Source: Venturia oleaginea (Eukaryota; Ascomycota; Dothideomycetes; Venturiales; Venturiaceae). From it: DNA of 64,000 nucleotides. This document shows, piece after piece, positions 1 through 11,158 of the stretch. Position 1 is the stretch's first letter; each line of letters opens with the position of its first letter. The DNA is taken from contig JABMLP010000007.1 in assembly GCA_013176395.1 (NCBI GenBank), positions 620,001-684,000 of the forward strand, in the 5' to 3' direction. Below the pieces are notes generated by a model, which was given only the letters and a program-made list of their open reading frames with translations, ran no database searches and was not told where the DNA came from. A program made the position numbers and the translations under genes.

Positions 1-1328
1 ATATTGTTTTCACAGCGGCTTCATCAAATCGACGGTATCGTTGATTTCGAAGCCTCCAAACTCCCTATCGGTATCGAAAATTCTTTGGTGGTCGTCTTCT
101 TTGATATTGCCAGAAACTTATCGATCTTGATATGGAGTTGCGGGTATCACTGTGAAGGTCAAAGATAGCGGTATCAGTACGCCATAACTGGTCGAACAGC
201 TCGAACGCGCTTGATCCATCCTCTCTTCGAGGCGAGAGGAAAGTCGTAGGAAGGCAGTATTAGGATGACATGGACGTTGGTATCAAATTGAGTATAACGA
301 GACGACTTGCGTGTCTTCAAGACGCTCCTAGAGATAAATATATGGCGCAATAGTGGACAGAATTGTGAGAGAAAGTAATGTTTGCTGTAAATCCCGTCTG
401 ATGATGAGGTCTGGGCATCCAGTGTGAATCTTAGATGGTGCAGTTGAGCAGTAGATAGCAACCCCAAGGAAGGTAGAATAGAGCTTCGTGTTTCACGGTA
501 CTGCGCCGTCAGAAGGCTAACACTGGCTGTGATGACCGTTCTTCGAGGCCCATCAAGGCATCAACTGCAAAACTCTGCGACACACGTGATACAGCCCCAA
601 CCGCTGCGTGCACAGGTACACTCGCTCGAAGGTCCGAATGGCTTTCTCAAACAACGCGACATCTGGCTCCGTCGACTGAATACCAACCGACACGCAACCG
701 TCCACATTCTACCTACGAACGACCAGCGACTTGCGCGACTGTATGTGAATGCCAAACAGAGCCCTCCTCGAGACTCCCTCCTTCCTGCCCACCCCCGACG
801 TCACGACCTCTCCCCACAACGGAAGCTATTATTGGCAGCATCTCTTTCCTCAAGTTCGACTCTCGAGTGTTGAAGATCGCTCTTGAGACGGAGCCGGACT
901 GCTCTGTAGTCGCTCGCTTTGCCCAGCATCCATTACTCCTTGCCCAGCCGTTGAATGCTGTCCAAGCACATTCACTGACATATTCGTACCAGAACAGCAA
1001 TCCAACTACCAATCCATACTTTCGGGAGAGTCCAGTCAATACGATATTCAGCACGCCGCATCATGAGAGGAGTCCTCAGTCCATCATAAATCTCTTTACG
1101 TGGAACACAGAGAGGTAGACATTGAACACGCTCCAAACATTCCCGTCGCGTACTTATACATGGGGACAGAACAATACAAGATCTGAATGAGGCCCAGACA
1201 AATCATTTTCCATGTTGCGAAGAAGAAGGAATTGTACTCAGACAAAACCGATCACATAGACCTCCTCATTCGCTCGCGATCCTCGATCCCTAACTACCTT
1301 TTACTGCCCACCTCTCTGGAGTCTTTAG
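1..1328. other. Upstream region of CCR4, no gene recognised
   Basis: Short overlapping open frames (up to about 114 codons) occur on both strands, but none has recognisable motifs, a convincing start context or splice signals. The last few hundred bases presumably hold the promoter and 5' leader of CCR4; no clear TATA box was found. Confidence 0.5.
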
Positions 1329-3700
1329 ATGGCAGATGGTCCCCACCGGTTCCAACCAGGAGCCGGACAACACTTCTACTCTCAACAGCACCAGTACAAC
1401 CTCTACGCCAATAACAGGCACTTCCCCCGGCCTACATCACCAAGTGGCAGCGGCCGAGCAGCCTTTACCTCAACCGATACACCCTCTCCATCTCGATCGC
1501 CCGGACCCCAGTCACCGGCCCAGCACAACCCATATAGCACCATGTACAATCAAGGACACAATCAGCAGCACGGCGGCATAATGAATGCTGCTGGAGCCAG
1601 GGGCTTCACGAGCATGATAACGAACAACATGAATGCAAATAGGCCAGTGCAGCATCACACACAGCAGGCGCACGGCCATCATACTCAACACCATCAAGAT
1701 CACAACGGCCATGCAACCCATCAGACGAACTATGTCAGCCACCAGCACAACCAATCGGGCGGAACTCTGTCGAACACGGCGAACCATTTCACACCGTCAC
1801 ATATGCAGAATGGCACGCCGAATAATGCCTACACCACTCCAACAAAACCGATGACGGAACACTGGCAAAAACAGGTCGACGTGGCCGATAAGGAACGACA
1901 GATGACCACGGCACATCCTCACGCGCGAAACGCCTCTTCTGCGAGCAAGACAATAATGCCAGGCATGGTCAATGGCATTAACAAGGATGGCGAGAAGGAA
2001 GAACGTTATCGCACGGGCGTGTTGAAGGGAAGCGAAACAGAAGATCAGATCTGGCACGACCTAGATATGGGAGGAGCGAATTTACGAGTGATGGGCCCGG
2101 CATTGTTCAGCTACGATTTCTTGAACCGGCTATATTTCAACAACAATAAGCTCAAGGTTTTGCCTCCTGCGATAGGAAAGCTTAAACTCCTCAGTGTTCT
2201 CGACCTGTCCTTGAATGAGCTCACTGAAATTCCGCCGGAAATAGGTATGCTCGTGAATCTCAAGGAACTGTTGTTGGTAGACAATCAGCTTGAAATCCTT
2301 CCATTCGAATTGGGAAATTTGTTTCAATTGCAGATGCTAGCTATCGACGGAAATCCCTTGATAGACGAGCAGAGAAACATCATTGCGGAGTCAGGAGTCG
2401 CAGGCATTATCGACCATCTGCGCGAACATGCGCCAGGTAAACTTCGATCCCCATCATGCGATTATGATAACGTGCTAATCTGTGTTCAGTAACCGATTCG
2501 CCCGAAGACCGTGAATGGGTAGTGCTCGACGATTCCGAAAATCCTACGCAGGACAAATTCTCAGTTCTGAGCTTCAACATCCTTTGCGACAAGGCCGCCA
2601 CGCAAAACCAGTTTGGATATGCGCCTGCCTCAGCTCTCGAATGGGATACTCGAAAGGACATGATCTTAGGCGAGATCCGTGGCCGAGGTGCAGATATTGT
2701 GTGTCTTCAAGAGTTGGACATGGTCAACTACCATCACTTCTTCCGTGAGAAGCTTGCACACGACGATTACAAGGGCATCTATTGGCCAAGGACGAGGTCA
2801 AAGACCATGAGCGAGACGCAACAGAATACAGTTGATGGATGCGCCACATTTGTCAAGAACAGCAAGTACATCATACTGGACAAGCAGATGGTGGACTTTG
2901 CTGGCACTGCGATCCAACGACCGGATATGAAAGGCGAGCATGATGTTTTCAACCGAATCATGATCCGCGACAACATTGCGGTCATCACATTCCTGGAAAA
3001 TCGAATCACGGGATCCAGGTTGATCGTGGTTAATGTCCATATCTTCTGGGACGAACAATACAAGGACGTTAAACTAGTTCAAGTCGCCATACTCATGGAA
3101 GCCATCCAGAAGCACGCGGAGAAGTATTCGAAATGGCCAGCGACACCAGAGAAGGAAAAGGTAGTGTTCCGGTTTGCCAACGAAGACAAGGATGGCGAAG
3201 AAACGGAGGAGGAGGTTATACAAGCCCCTGTGGCACCATCAATGGAATACCCCGACCCAGCATCGATACCTCTAGTCCTTTGTGGCGATTTCAATTCGAC
3301 CACTGCCTCCGGTGTCTACGACTTGATAACATCAGGCCAACTTCCAGCAGGCCACCCTGATCTAGGCGATTTCAAGTATGGAAACTTCACACGCGACGGC
3401 ATGAAACATCAATTCAGCCTCAAGTCGAGTTACAACCATATCGGTGAACTGCCTTTTACAAACTACACGCCGGGATTTACTGGGGTCATTGACTACATTA
3501 TGTATTCCACAAATGCGCTTCAAGTGACAGGTCTGCTGGGTAAGGTTGATCCAGAATACCTGCAGAGAGTACCTGGATTCCCCAATCCTCATTTCCCCAG
3601 CGATCATCTGGCGTTGCAATCGGAGTTTGTAGTGAAAGGCAAGAAAGAGCGGAAAGTGACGGAGGTGGACTTTGGACCCCAAAAGGACCGGCGTCATTGA
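1329..3700 (+). CDS. CCR4: CCR4 mRNA deadenylase (Ccr4-Not catalytic subunit)
   Basis: Poly(A)-specific 3'-5' exonuclease of the cytoplasmic Ccr4-Not complex, which shortens mRNA tails. The spliced model is 1329-2436 joined to 2490-3700; the 53-nt intron has GTAAAC, a GCTAAT branch and CAG. It encodes 772 residues, divisible by three. Residues 1-230 are His/Gln/Asn-rich and low-complexity. Residues about 258-350 hold leucine-rich repeats (for example LPPAIGKLKLLSVLDLSLN), the Not-complex docking element in yeast Ccr4. Residues about 395-765 are the endonuclease/exonuclease/phosphatase fold with CLQELD (catalytic Glu), GDFNS and the terminal SDHLAL motif, all intact. LRR plus EEP order separates Ccr4 from other EEP nucleases. 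The start gives the MADGPHRFQ beginning; an upstream start was not seen. Confidence 0.95.
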
Positions 3701-5084
3701 TTATTATGAAGTTTGATGGGAGGTCTTATGGAGTCATTGGCGGCACATTGCACGAGCACACCAAAACACAGATGATCTTGGATTTTCCTAAACTCTCACC
3801 TGGGTTCTCTAATATCAACGGGGGGCATGAGTCACGACATCAGGGCGTTTCAAGTTAGTCGTGGAAGCAAGCGTTGTACGTTTGGATCTTACAACGTGGG
3901 AGTTGTATCATGCATGGGAAAGGGATTAAACTTTACTTTATGGTTCTCGCGCTCGCAAACTCTCCTGGGACACAGTCTTCGGGCAAGTCTTGGGCTTCTT
4001 CGAGGGGTGTACAGTCCCCCTTTTTTCTTTTTCTTTCTCGGTCTATGATGTGTGGATTCGGGGAACTTTGCGGGAGTTACTTACCCTTTCAACGAGCTGT
4101 GTTTAACTTTGATGATCGATCTTCTTCTTGCTATTTTGTCGGGTCTTGCTTGCGGCGATGAAAGGTGGGAATGTACAGTTTATAGGTAGCTTAGTCTTTG
4201 TTTTTCTCTCTCGCGCACACACATACATACAATCACGACTCACCGGTCCTCACTCTCAACTCACCGGTTCTCCCTTGCTTTGTTCCGATTGTTTCTCGTT
4301 GCTCGGAATGCTGTTTGTCTAGTGATGTTTTAGTGTGGAGAAGGTAAATTCCTTCAGGATGATGCTAATGGTAGCTGGTGGGTTTGTTATTTAGAAGTAT
4401 CGGGAAAGATGGGAGGAGAGATGGGATGTCGTGGTTGTGGGTTGGAGGGAGATGTGAGGTTTCGCAGAGTTGTTGATGTTTAGCCAGTCTTTCAGATATT
4501 GATTCTTTCAGAGATGGTCAGGATTGTGAAGGCGTCGATAGTGGTATAATACATGGCAAAATGCACCGGAAGCACAAGGCTGCCCTATCCCAACCGGCCA
4601 AGGTCGAGCCAAGGCTGCCAATTTGCCAATGGTGTCTTCCTGGTCCAATCCAGAACTTGCCCAGAGAAATATTGAGCGGACGGATGTCGACGGCTTCTGA
4701 AGACTGTGGGGAGGGATCGTCTCTGCCGTCTTGATTCCTTGATTCCTTGATTCTTGAAGGAGAAGATTGTACGGTCATGATTCCTTGATCCCTTGATTCT
4801 TGAAGGAGAAGGTCATCCATGCTCGATTAACTCGTGAATTCTCTTGCGACTCGTACACTCGTCTTGCCCGTGGACTCGCAAGAAAGAATCGCGACTTTGT
4901 AAGCTCCGATCTGCAGCTGCATACTTATCCGGCCTGTCCGCTAATCATGGACCAGCTTCGCATCCACAGACCCTCACCTTGAACCATTTCACCAGATATC
5001 GGATCGCTGCGGCGCAAGTCTACATAATCCCTCAATTCCATTGCAAACCCACCCTCCTGCGAACCTACCACTCTATCGCCCACC
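3701..5084. other. Intergenic, no gene recognised
   Basis: T-rich stretches after CCR4 (around 3950-4330) look like 3' UTR or spacer. A 35-bp imperfect direct repeat lies at 4731-4811. No coding motif is supported. Confidence 0.5.
4731..4811. repeat. 35-bp direct repeat, two copies with 11-bp spacer
   Basis: Copies at 4731-4765 and 4777-4811 differ at about three positions and are built from TTGATTCC/TTGATCCC steps ending in CTTGAAGGAGAAG. The TTGATTCC core is itself repeated within each copy. It is a simple local duplication with no visible coding role. Confidence 0.8.
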
Positions 5085-6739
5085 ATGGGCCTAATGAACA
5101 TGCCGCGCGACTTGCTCGCTTTCCCCCAAGGCGACAACTCCACCGACACTATCATCAACGGCCTCCATTTCAACACCACAACCCTAAAACACTGGAACTA
5201 CACCCTCTACAGCAACAACACAATCTCCAACAACTCAAAATGCTTCCTCGTCTTCGACCAATGGAAACCCGTCATCCTCTCCAACGGCTCCTGGGTAAAC
5301 GCAACAACCTGCTACGTGCCCATCCAAGGCATCGCCGAGCGCGGAAAACTGGGCATAGCTTTCGCTTCGATATTTGCAGTCTCCATCATGTTTACACTGG
5401 TCAATTTGAAGAAGCATGGACAGCAGTTTTTGAGAGAGGATAGGCGGTTTCGCTTGACGGGGAGGAGGTGGCAGTGGTATTGGATGTTGTTTACGGCTAC
5501 TTGTGCTATTGTTAGTTGTCTTACGAGTGTGGATGTGGATAGGGATTATTTGCAGGATATTGCCATTGTGTTGCAGGGTTTCTTCTATGTTCTTATGTTT
5601 TTGGGGTTGTTGGCGATTGTGTGGGAGGCTACGAGGCATTGGTATGTTCTGACACCCTCAATGTCCTTCGTGAGGGTAGAATTGTCAGCTAACTGAAGCC
5701 TAGGGGCTCCTGGCAAGAACGCCAAATCGTCGACATCGATCCTTACACCATGAAACAAGACGACCGCCGCGCCAAAATCGAATTTTACCTCCCCCTCGTA
5801 TTCTACCTCTTCTGGTGGCTAACCTTCTTCATGGTCATACCGCGTTCCTGGGGCAAAATCGAGAAACAGCATTCCGAGGAACAACAACGAACAGTTGCCC
5901 AACCATCAGGCACAGATATCCGTTTCAAAACTGGCGCAATATTGGCATGCGTCACATATCTTATCATCGTCTTCGATCTACGGCATAACATGCACTATTA
6001 CAAGCCCTCCCAACGCCTGGGTATCTGGGCCGGCTTCACGAATTTCTGTCTACATTGCCCTACCAAACTCTTCCTCGGTCTCATAATATTGGGCATCAGA
6101 CTTGCTTATAATGTCGTTATGGCGTGGCAATGGGAACTCTCCATCTTCAAATTCAACGGCAATCCGGCCTGGTTTTATGGGTTGGGGTACGCGCCCACAC
6201 TTTTGGTCATTATCATCTTCAATATCGCAGGGTATTTGGATGAGAATGAGGATCAAGAGTTGATGGCACAAAGGAGGGTGAGGAATAGAGAGGCAGATGC
6301 GCAGATTGGGATTACGAAACGACCGGCTTGGTGGAAGAAGGGACGGGCGCTGGATGATGAGGCGAGGCTCAGAGAACTTATGGACGAAGTGGGCGGTGGG
6401 AGACCGACTGCGAATCGGATTAGTAGTACGGTAGAAATGAGGGATATTCCGCAACAGAATAGCATCACGAGTAGCGTCCAGGGGAACGGACAATTGAGGG
6501 ATCGATCTAGGAGTCGGCCAAGGGATGGCGATCCGTTTAGAGATCGCGCGAGTGATGCAAGTGTCAGCTCTGATGGGAGTGGCCTCAGACCGGCGCTTGG
6601 GAGGAGGGGTGGGAGTGATCGGACTATGAGTGTGGCAACGGATATCTCTAATGCTTCTGGTGCGACGGGTCTTACGGGGAGGACGTTGACGAGTGAGAAT
6701 GGAAGGCCGGCGAGGGTTAGGAGTATGCTTGATATTTGA
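5085..6739 (+). CDS. Multi-pass membrane protein, DUF2434-like
   Basis: Function unknown; it resembles the fungal DUF2434 membrane family from memory of its sequence pattern. The model is 5085-5641 joined to 5704-6739 (62-nt intron, GTATGT donor, GCTAACT branch, TAG acceptor), giving 530 residues, divisible by three. The N-terminus has several N-glycosylation sequons (NST, NTT, NNS, NAT) before the first membrane segment, suggesting an extracytoplasmic N-terminal domain. Hydrophobic segments occur near residues 90-115, 130-175, 180-195, 225-245, 285-305, 320-345 and 360-385. The intron falls inside the RHWGSW motif following a membrane helix. The C-terminal roughly 140 residues are hydrophilic, rich in Arg, Ser and Gly, and probably cytosolic and disordered. 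A pH-sensor PalH-like protein was considered but fits less well. Confidence 0.8.
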
Positions 6740-7026
6740 AAGGATTGGGAGGAAAGAATAAAAGGGATTGGATATGCGGCGGGGATACCACGTTTTTGAG
6801 TACGGGAAGCCGATTTGTGAGCGCTTGGCTTGGTTGTTGCTTGGGTGTCTTTATGACCTCGATGATGGTGTATTCCATTCTTTTTAATGTTGATATTTTG
6901 ATGACGAAGTTAATTTTGTGTTGTATTGTGTTGTATTGTAGTCCTGGATACTGTAGTACTATATTCTTCATGAGATCTTTTCGAAATTGCAGGAATATTC
7001 CATTTCGACCTTATTTTTTTTATATG

Positions 7027-8078
7027 ACGTATTCCACCACCGAGCCGGCCACTTTTCCTTGGCACGACCAACTCATATTACGCCTCTTCAATTTTATCGC
7101 TATCAACAATAGATTCCAAGTCTGTCGTGCTTCTATCTGATTCAGAAGACATCTCAATATCCTTTTTACACCTTCGCGCATTGTGCCCAGTCGCGCCGCA
7201 GTTCCCACAGCGCCGTTGAGTTGGTCGGGCTGTTTCTTGACCACTACTACTACGAGCATTCTTTGATCCCTGAGGCGCAACAGACGCCTCAGCAGCTACC
7301 CGCGCTGCTGCAGTCCCATACTCCATAGTACCATCTTGTTGGATCCGCTTTCTTTTACGCGATTTTCGCTTCATCATTACTGCCAATTGCTCTTCAATCT
7401 CGTGGTTTCGTGCAACAAGTAGAGCGTTCTGGTGTAGCATCAATTCAGCGCCTTTAACAAGCTGGGAAAAGCCTGCCTGGGCAATAACTGGTGACCGAGT
7501 GAAAGACTCGCTTACGAGCTTGGATTGGGATCCAAATTCATGAGTATTGCTTGGAGTCTTCGACTGCCACGGCGTTTCTAGGAGACGGGGTTCTGGCGGG
7601 GTACGTAGCCGTAGATTGAAGACTACCTTGAGCTCATCTGAGCGCGTTACGAATCTCTCAGCCCAGTTTTTGCCTACTGGCTCTCCACCGCGTATACCCA
7701 GTAGTTTATCCGCCATATCTGCCACCTCACACAGCCGGGGCGCAAATCCTCGCGAATTGAGATCGAGAATATATTGGATAAGCGTTTGCTCCTCAGTAAG
7801 GGTAAGCTTCCGACCGTTTGGTGGTTTTTCGAGGATAAATGGGACTCCTAGGGCGCGATCAGAGAGGTTCTGGTGTTTAACGTTAAAGGCGCGCGCAGCA
7901 GCCCATTGGCTTCGGAATTGGCCGGCTTGGAGGGCTTGGAGGGCAAGCTGAAGTCTCCCTTCGTGTTCAAGTAATAACGAGTTGTGTTGTTAAGACATAA
8001 TCAGATAATGGGGGAAGTGGTAGTCTTGGCATATTTTGGCGGGTTGGGTGGTGTGGCGGTTCGGGTAGTGGAATACGT
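7027..8078 (-). mobile_element. Internally deleted Fot1/pogo-like element (1052 bp)
   Basis: Ends are ACGTATTCC inwards on both sides; a TA target dinucleotide is kept on the right (8079-8080) and reads TG on the left. The left end nearly matches the ends of the 296-bp element at 12545, while the right end has diverged and carries CACCCAAC steps like the full-length relative at 21621. The interior encodes a transposase missing 260 codons compared with that relative. Non-autonomous. Confidence 0.85.
7078..7998 (-). pseudogene. Fot1/pogo-like transposase, DDE core deleted in frame, early stop
   Basis: DNA transposase remnant. From the ATG at 7998 to the stop at 7078 there are 307 codons in one frame. 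The intact relative (21689-23391) would have 567 codons once its 2-nt insertion is discounted, so exactly 260 codons (780 bp) are missing. The junction is at about 7595-7600, where the N-terminal helix-turn-helix part (ending NELK) is fused to RLRTPPEP. This removes the whole DDE catalytic core. The C-terminal zinc knuckle CGNCGATGHNARRC remains. Codon 3 is TAA where relatives have CAA, a CpA-to-TpA change of the kind made by repeat-induced point mutation. Otherwise the frame is open throughout. Confidence 0.85.
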
Positions 8079-8443
8079 TAAATATATATATTTTTTGGCT
8101 TTTTGGGCTGCTTGCTAATGACGGTATTTTCCCGGTTTCTTGGCGGGCTAGTAGAGTATTTTCTAATCGATTCAGTAAACGGGTATAAATACGTTTCCTT
8201 CTATTTCGTTTGTGGATCTGTGATGAGAGGGTAGGCTGAGATTAGATGTATACTGGGAGCGGGTGGGCAGGGAGAGAGGTGGGGGGGAAGTTATTAGACG
8301 GTGGTTTAATTATTAGGTGGAAAATTATAATCGAGGTAAGTAGGATTGTAAGGCGAATCTGGGCGTGATGTTACAGATCACCTCAAGACCGAAGAGCAGG
8401 GACAGCGGGACTTACAGAGGATGGTTGGATAACAAGAAGTTGT
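8079..8443. other. Intergenic spacer between transposon remnants
   Basis: AT-rich just after the Fot1-like end, then G-rich around 8220-8300. No coding motif or element end was recognised. Confidence 0.4.
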
Positions 8444-8740
8444 TGTTAGGACTGATGTGGAGTGGAATCCGTTGGGCGCACAAGAGGGGACTGGTGCAAC
8501 CAGGTCAGTCCTAAGAGAGAATAGTACGTGCATGGGTCACGTGATATCCCCACAGTTCCCACAGCACTTGGCAGTGCCCACAGTGTGGGAAGTGTGGGAA
8601 GAGCCAAGAGGTGTGGGAATACACCTTGGCACCCAGAACCAGAAGGGTAAATAGGGAGGACGTTGGACGGACTTTCCTTTCTCTCTTCGTGGTTATCTCA
8701 TGTTATGTTTCTCACATAGGAGCTTCTTCAACCTACTACA
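8444..8740 (+). repeat. Possible LTR with strong hairpins
   Basis: Starts TGTTAGGACTG and ends CCTACTACA, so it has TG...CA ends and about 297 bp, the size of a small LTR. Inside are a perfect 10-bp inverted repeat (TTAGGACTGA at 8446-8455, TCAGTCCTAA at 8505-8514), an 8-bp one (TTCCCACA / TGTGGGAA within 8550-8590) and a hairpin at 8603-8630. There is a palindromic CACGTG at about 8538. No clear primer-binding site, target duplication or gag/pol follows, so LTR identity is tentative. Confidence 0.3.
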
Positions 8741-10641
8741 GTAATAACGACCTTTTACTTAGCTAAAGATACAATCAAGCACAAGTCATATGCACACGAA
8801 GCAAGCCCACCCCCAACCTTCATGCTAACCGACAAGCGTTCAGGATTGATCTGAGGATCAAATCGGTTAGACGACAATTGAATTGGGAGATACATCGGAC
8901 GGCTAGGATCTAGTGAGCCTCCAAAGAACCTGAGCAAGGAAAGGTACTTAAGGTAAGTACTTCCAGACTGATATTGCCCTTACCCCAAACCCGCGGACCA
9001 GAACAAGAGAACATCGGTGTCAAGAAGGTCTTGACATACCAACGGTGTTGAGAAACAAGTTCCCCGTAACACGTGAGTCTTTATACCAATATCGACGTGC
9101 GTAGAATTTGAAGATTATACGAAGGTTATTGTATACCCACTTCATTGCAGTCCGCCCTCTTTGGATAGAGAGATGGCCTATTCGTTATACGTCTGGTATA
9201 ATAATGAAAAGGCCATACGCTCCTATATTGCACTGTACGATGATAGTCGCTCTTTCACTTGTAAGATACTAGATACCTGTGGACTCGGAATTGCTTGATT
9301 TACACGGCTGCTTACTTATGGGACATTGGGAAGACCTAAGAGGGTATATAAGCATGTAGGGTCTCTCTTTTTTCAAATCAGGAGTCAGCGAACACCAGGA
9401 CAATCAATGGCTCGCGCTAATGGCCGATATTTTCTAATTGAAACTGGGCAAAGGTGCAGAGTATATGAGTCTATGGAATGGAAGAGTCGTGGTAAGTCAA
9501 GTCCAGATTAGATGATGGAAATGTCGATGTTGATGATACACAACTTCGTGGCCATCATGAGTCATCCTTGAGAATTTATTAGTGTCAAGGACACTCACCA
9601 TCGACTAATGAGATCAAACGGCTGCTACGCAACCAATCTAGAAGTTAATGGTCGATGAAGTATAGCTTTTACTTATAACCATCCTTCACGGATTTAGGTA
9701 TGCGCCTCCCCAGTCCTACCAGGGACTTCAACTCTGTGCCGTCGCTTAGATTTCCCGAAGATAGGGTCGATGGTCTTGTTTATGGGAGACAAGAGCTCCT
9801 TTCCACAGACAACGTATGTCAGCTTCGGCTTGCTTCGGGGAGCTGATTCCCTTGGTTCCTTGATTCCTGACGACATCGAGGGCTTTGGCCTTTACAAAAG
9901 ACGCCCGTCGCCACGATATTTTCATTCAAGATGCAGAGACCACTCTACAATCGCAAATGTACGGTTGCGCGGAAAGCTGAGTTTGAAAGCTTTGAGCGCG
10001 GTTAATACAAGGCACAAATGTTTGGAGCCAAAACAATAAAGAAGGTCTTAGTGCGCCGAGTCAGGATATGATGATGAAGGAGGATTAGTGGTGAAGCCCA
10101 GCATCAACTATAGTTCTTGATCAAACAGAAAGCGATTTGGGGGAGATGCTCGCGCTGTTAGATAGAACAGCCTTGGACGGTGAAGGTATACTGCTGATAC
10201 TTGTCAAGTCTGGACGTGACCTCGACGCTTTTATATAGAAGAAGATTTGACTTTCCACCAGGCCTACGTTCGTTCCAGGTGACGCGCAGGTCGCAATGGC
10301 GACGAGTACGAGAGAGGCTTAACAACTTGTAAGATTCTGCCATCGATGAAAAAGCGAAGACTGTGCCTGAAATTAAAGCCTGACCGAATCTGACATCGCC
10401 AAATTCGTCTAAACCAGGCAATGTAAAAGTGCAGGAAATTTTCAAGTCGTCACCCTCTGATCAAGATGGCGATACAGAGTTTTTTTGAAGCAATCAGTTG
10501 ACCACAAGCCAAAATCTGGCTGAGAAGGTAATAAATGGAAGATGAGTTGAAGTGTTATTGATATTTGCAAGTATAGAACCGTCCAACCAAGTCTCCTTCA
10601 CTCCTCCGCAGTGGGTAGCTAATCGCGCATTCACGAGTTGC
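8741..10641. other. Spacer with no recognised gene
   Basis: No coding motif was recognised. A 95-codon open frame on the minus strand (10158-10445) has no known motif and no support beyond being open. The first 200 bases could be degraded internal sequence of the LTR-like element, but no gag or pol motif is clear. Confidence 0.4.
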
Positions 10642-11075
10642 TTAGCATGCTGGCTGCTTGTGCGTTAGCCTTCATGACTTCGATGTCGTGGTAGAGAAAA
10701 CTCACTTTGCGTTGAGCTGATTTCTGATCGCGGAGTGTGTTAGCTAAGATCTTACAACAACAACTCGGCAAATCTCATGGCGACATGGACAATCTATATG
10801 GAAGACCTACCTCGAGGCAGCATCGCTATGACGGTGTAAGTGCTTATTTCATCATTTTCATCATAACAACACTTACCTGGTAGATGTCCCAGTTGGTCCC
10901 AGCTTTGGTCGAGCACTCGATCTGTACATCATCTCACGGTTAGGAAATTGCATGTCAGAAAATTTGCGTGCTATCTTACATAGCTTGAACTTTGACGAGC
11001 CTCAAGTTGGGCGGGAACAGCAGCTGCTACTACAAGTCCTGCGAAGAGGACGACGAAAAGAGTTTGAAATTGCAT
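10642..11075 (-). CDS. Small secreted four-cysteine peptide, five exons
   Basis: Hand-built model: 11075-10980, 10921-10877, 10825-10811, 10723-10706 and 10656-10642, totalling 189 nt, exactly 62 codons plus stop. Introns are 58, 51, 87 and 49 nt with donors GTAAGA, GTAAGT, GTAGGT and GTGAGT; introns 3 and 4 contain GCTAAC branch points and intron 1 has CCTAAC. Residues 1-20 (MQFQTLFVVLFAGLVVAAAV) form a signal peptide, followed by PAQLEAR, a possible processing site. The mature part carries Cys at residues 35, 49, 50 and 62, the last being the final residue. No homologue is recognised. An alternative reads through the third donor and ends 12 codons later. The role is unknown; an effector-like or antimicrobial secreted peptide is only a guess from size and cysteines. 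Confidence 0.6.
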
Positions 11076-11150
11076 GTTGGATTGGAAGCGAGCGTAGTGA
11101 GGCGTTGAAGTGAGTTTGGTGGGGTGTTGAAGTAAACAGTAGAAGTCGAG

Positions 11151-11158
11151 TATATATA
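11151..11158 (-). promoter_or_regulatory. TATA box of the secreted peptide gene
   Basis: TATATATA about 76 bp upstream of the ATG at 11075 on the minus strand, a normal distance for a TATA-containing fungal promoter. This supports the chosen start. Confidence 0.45.
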
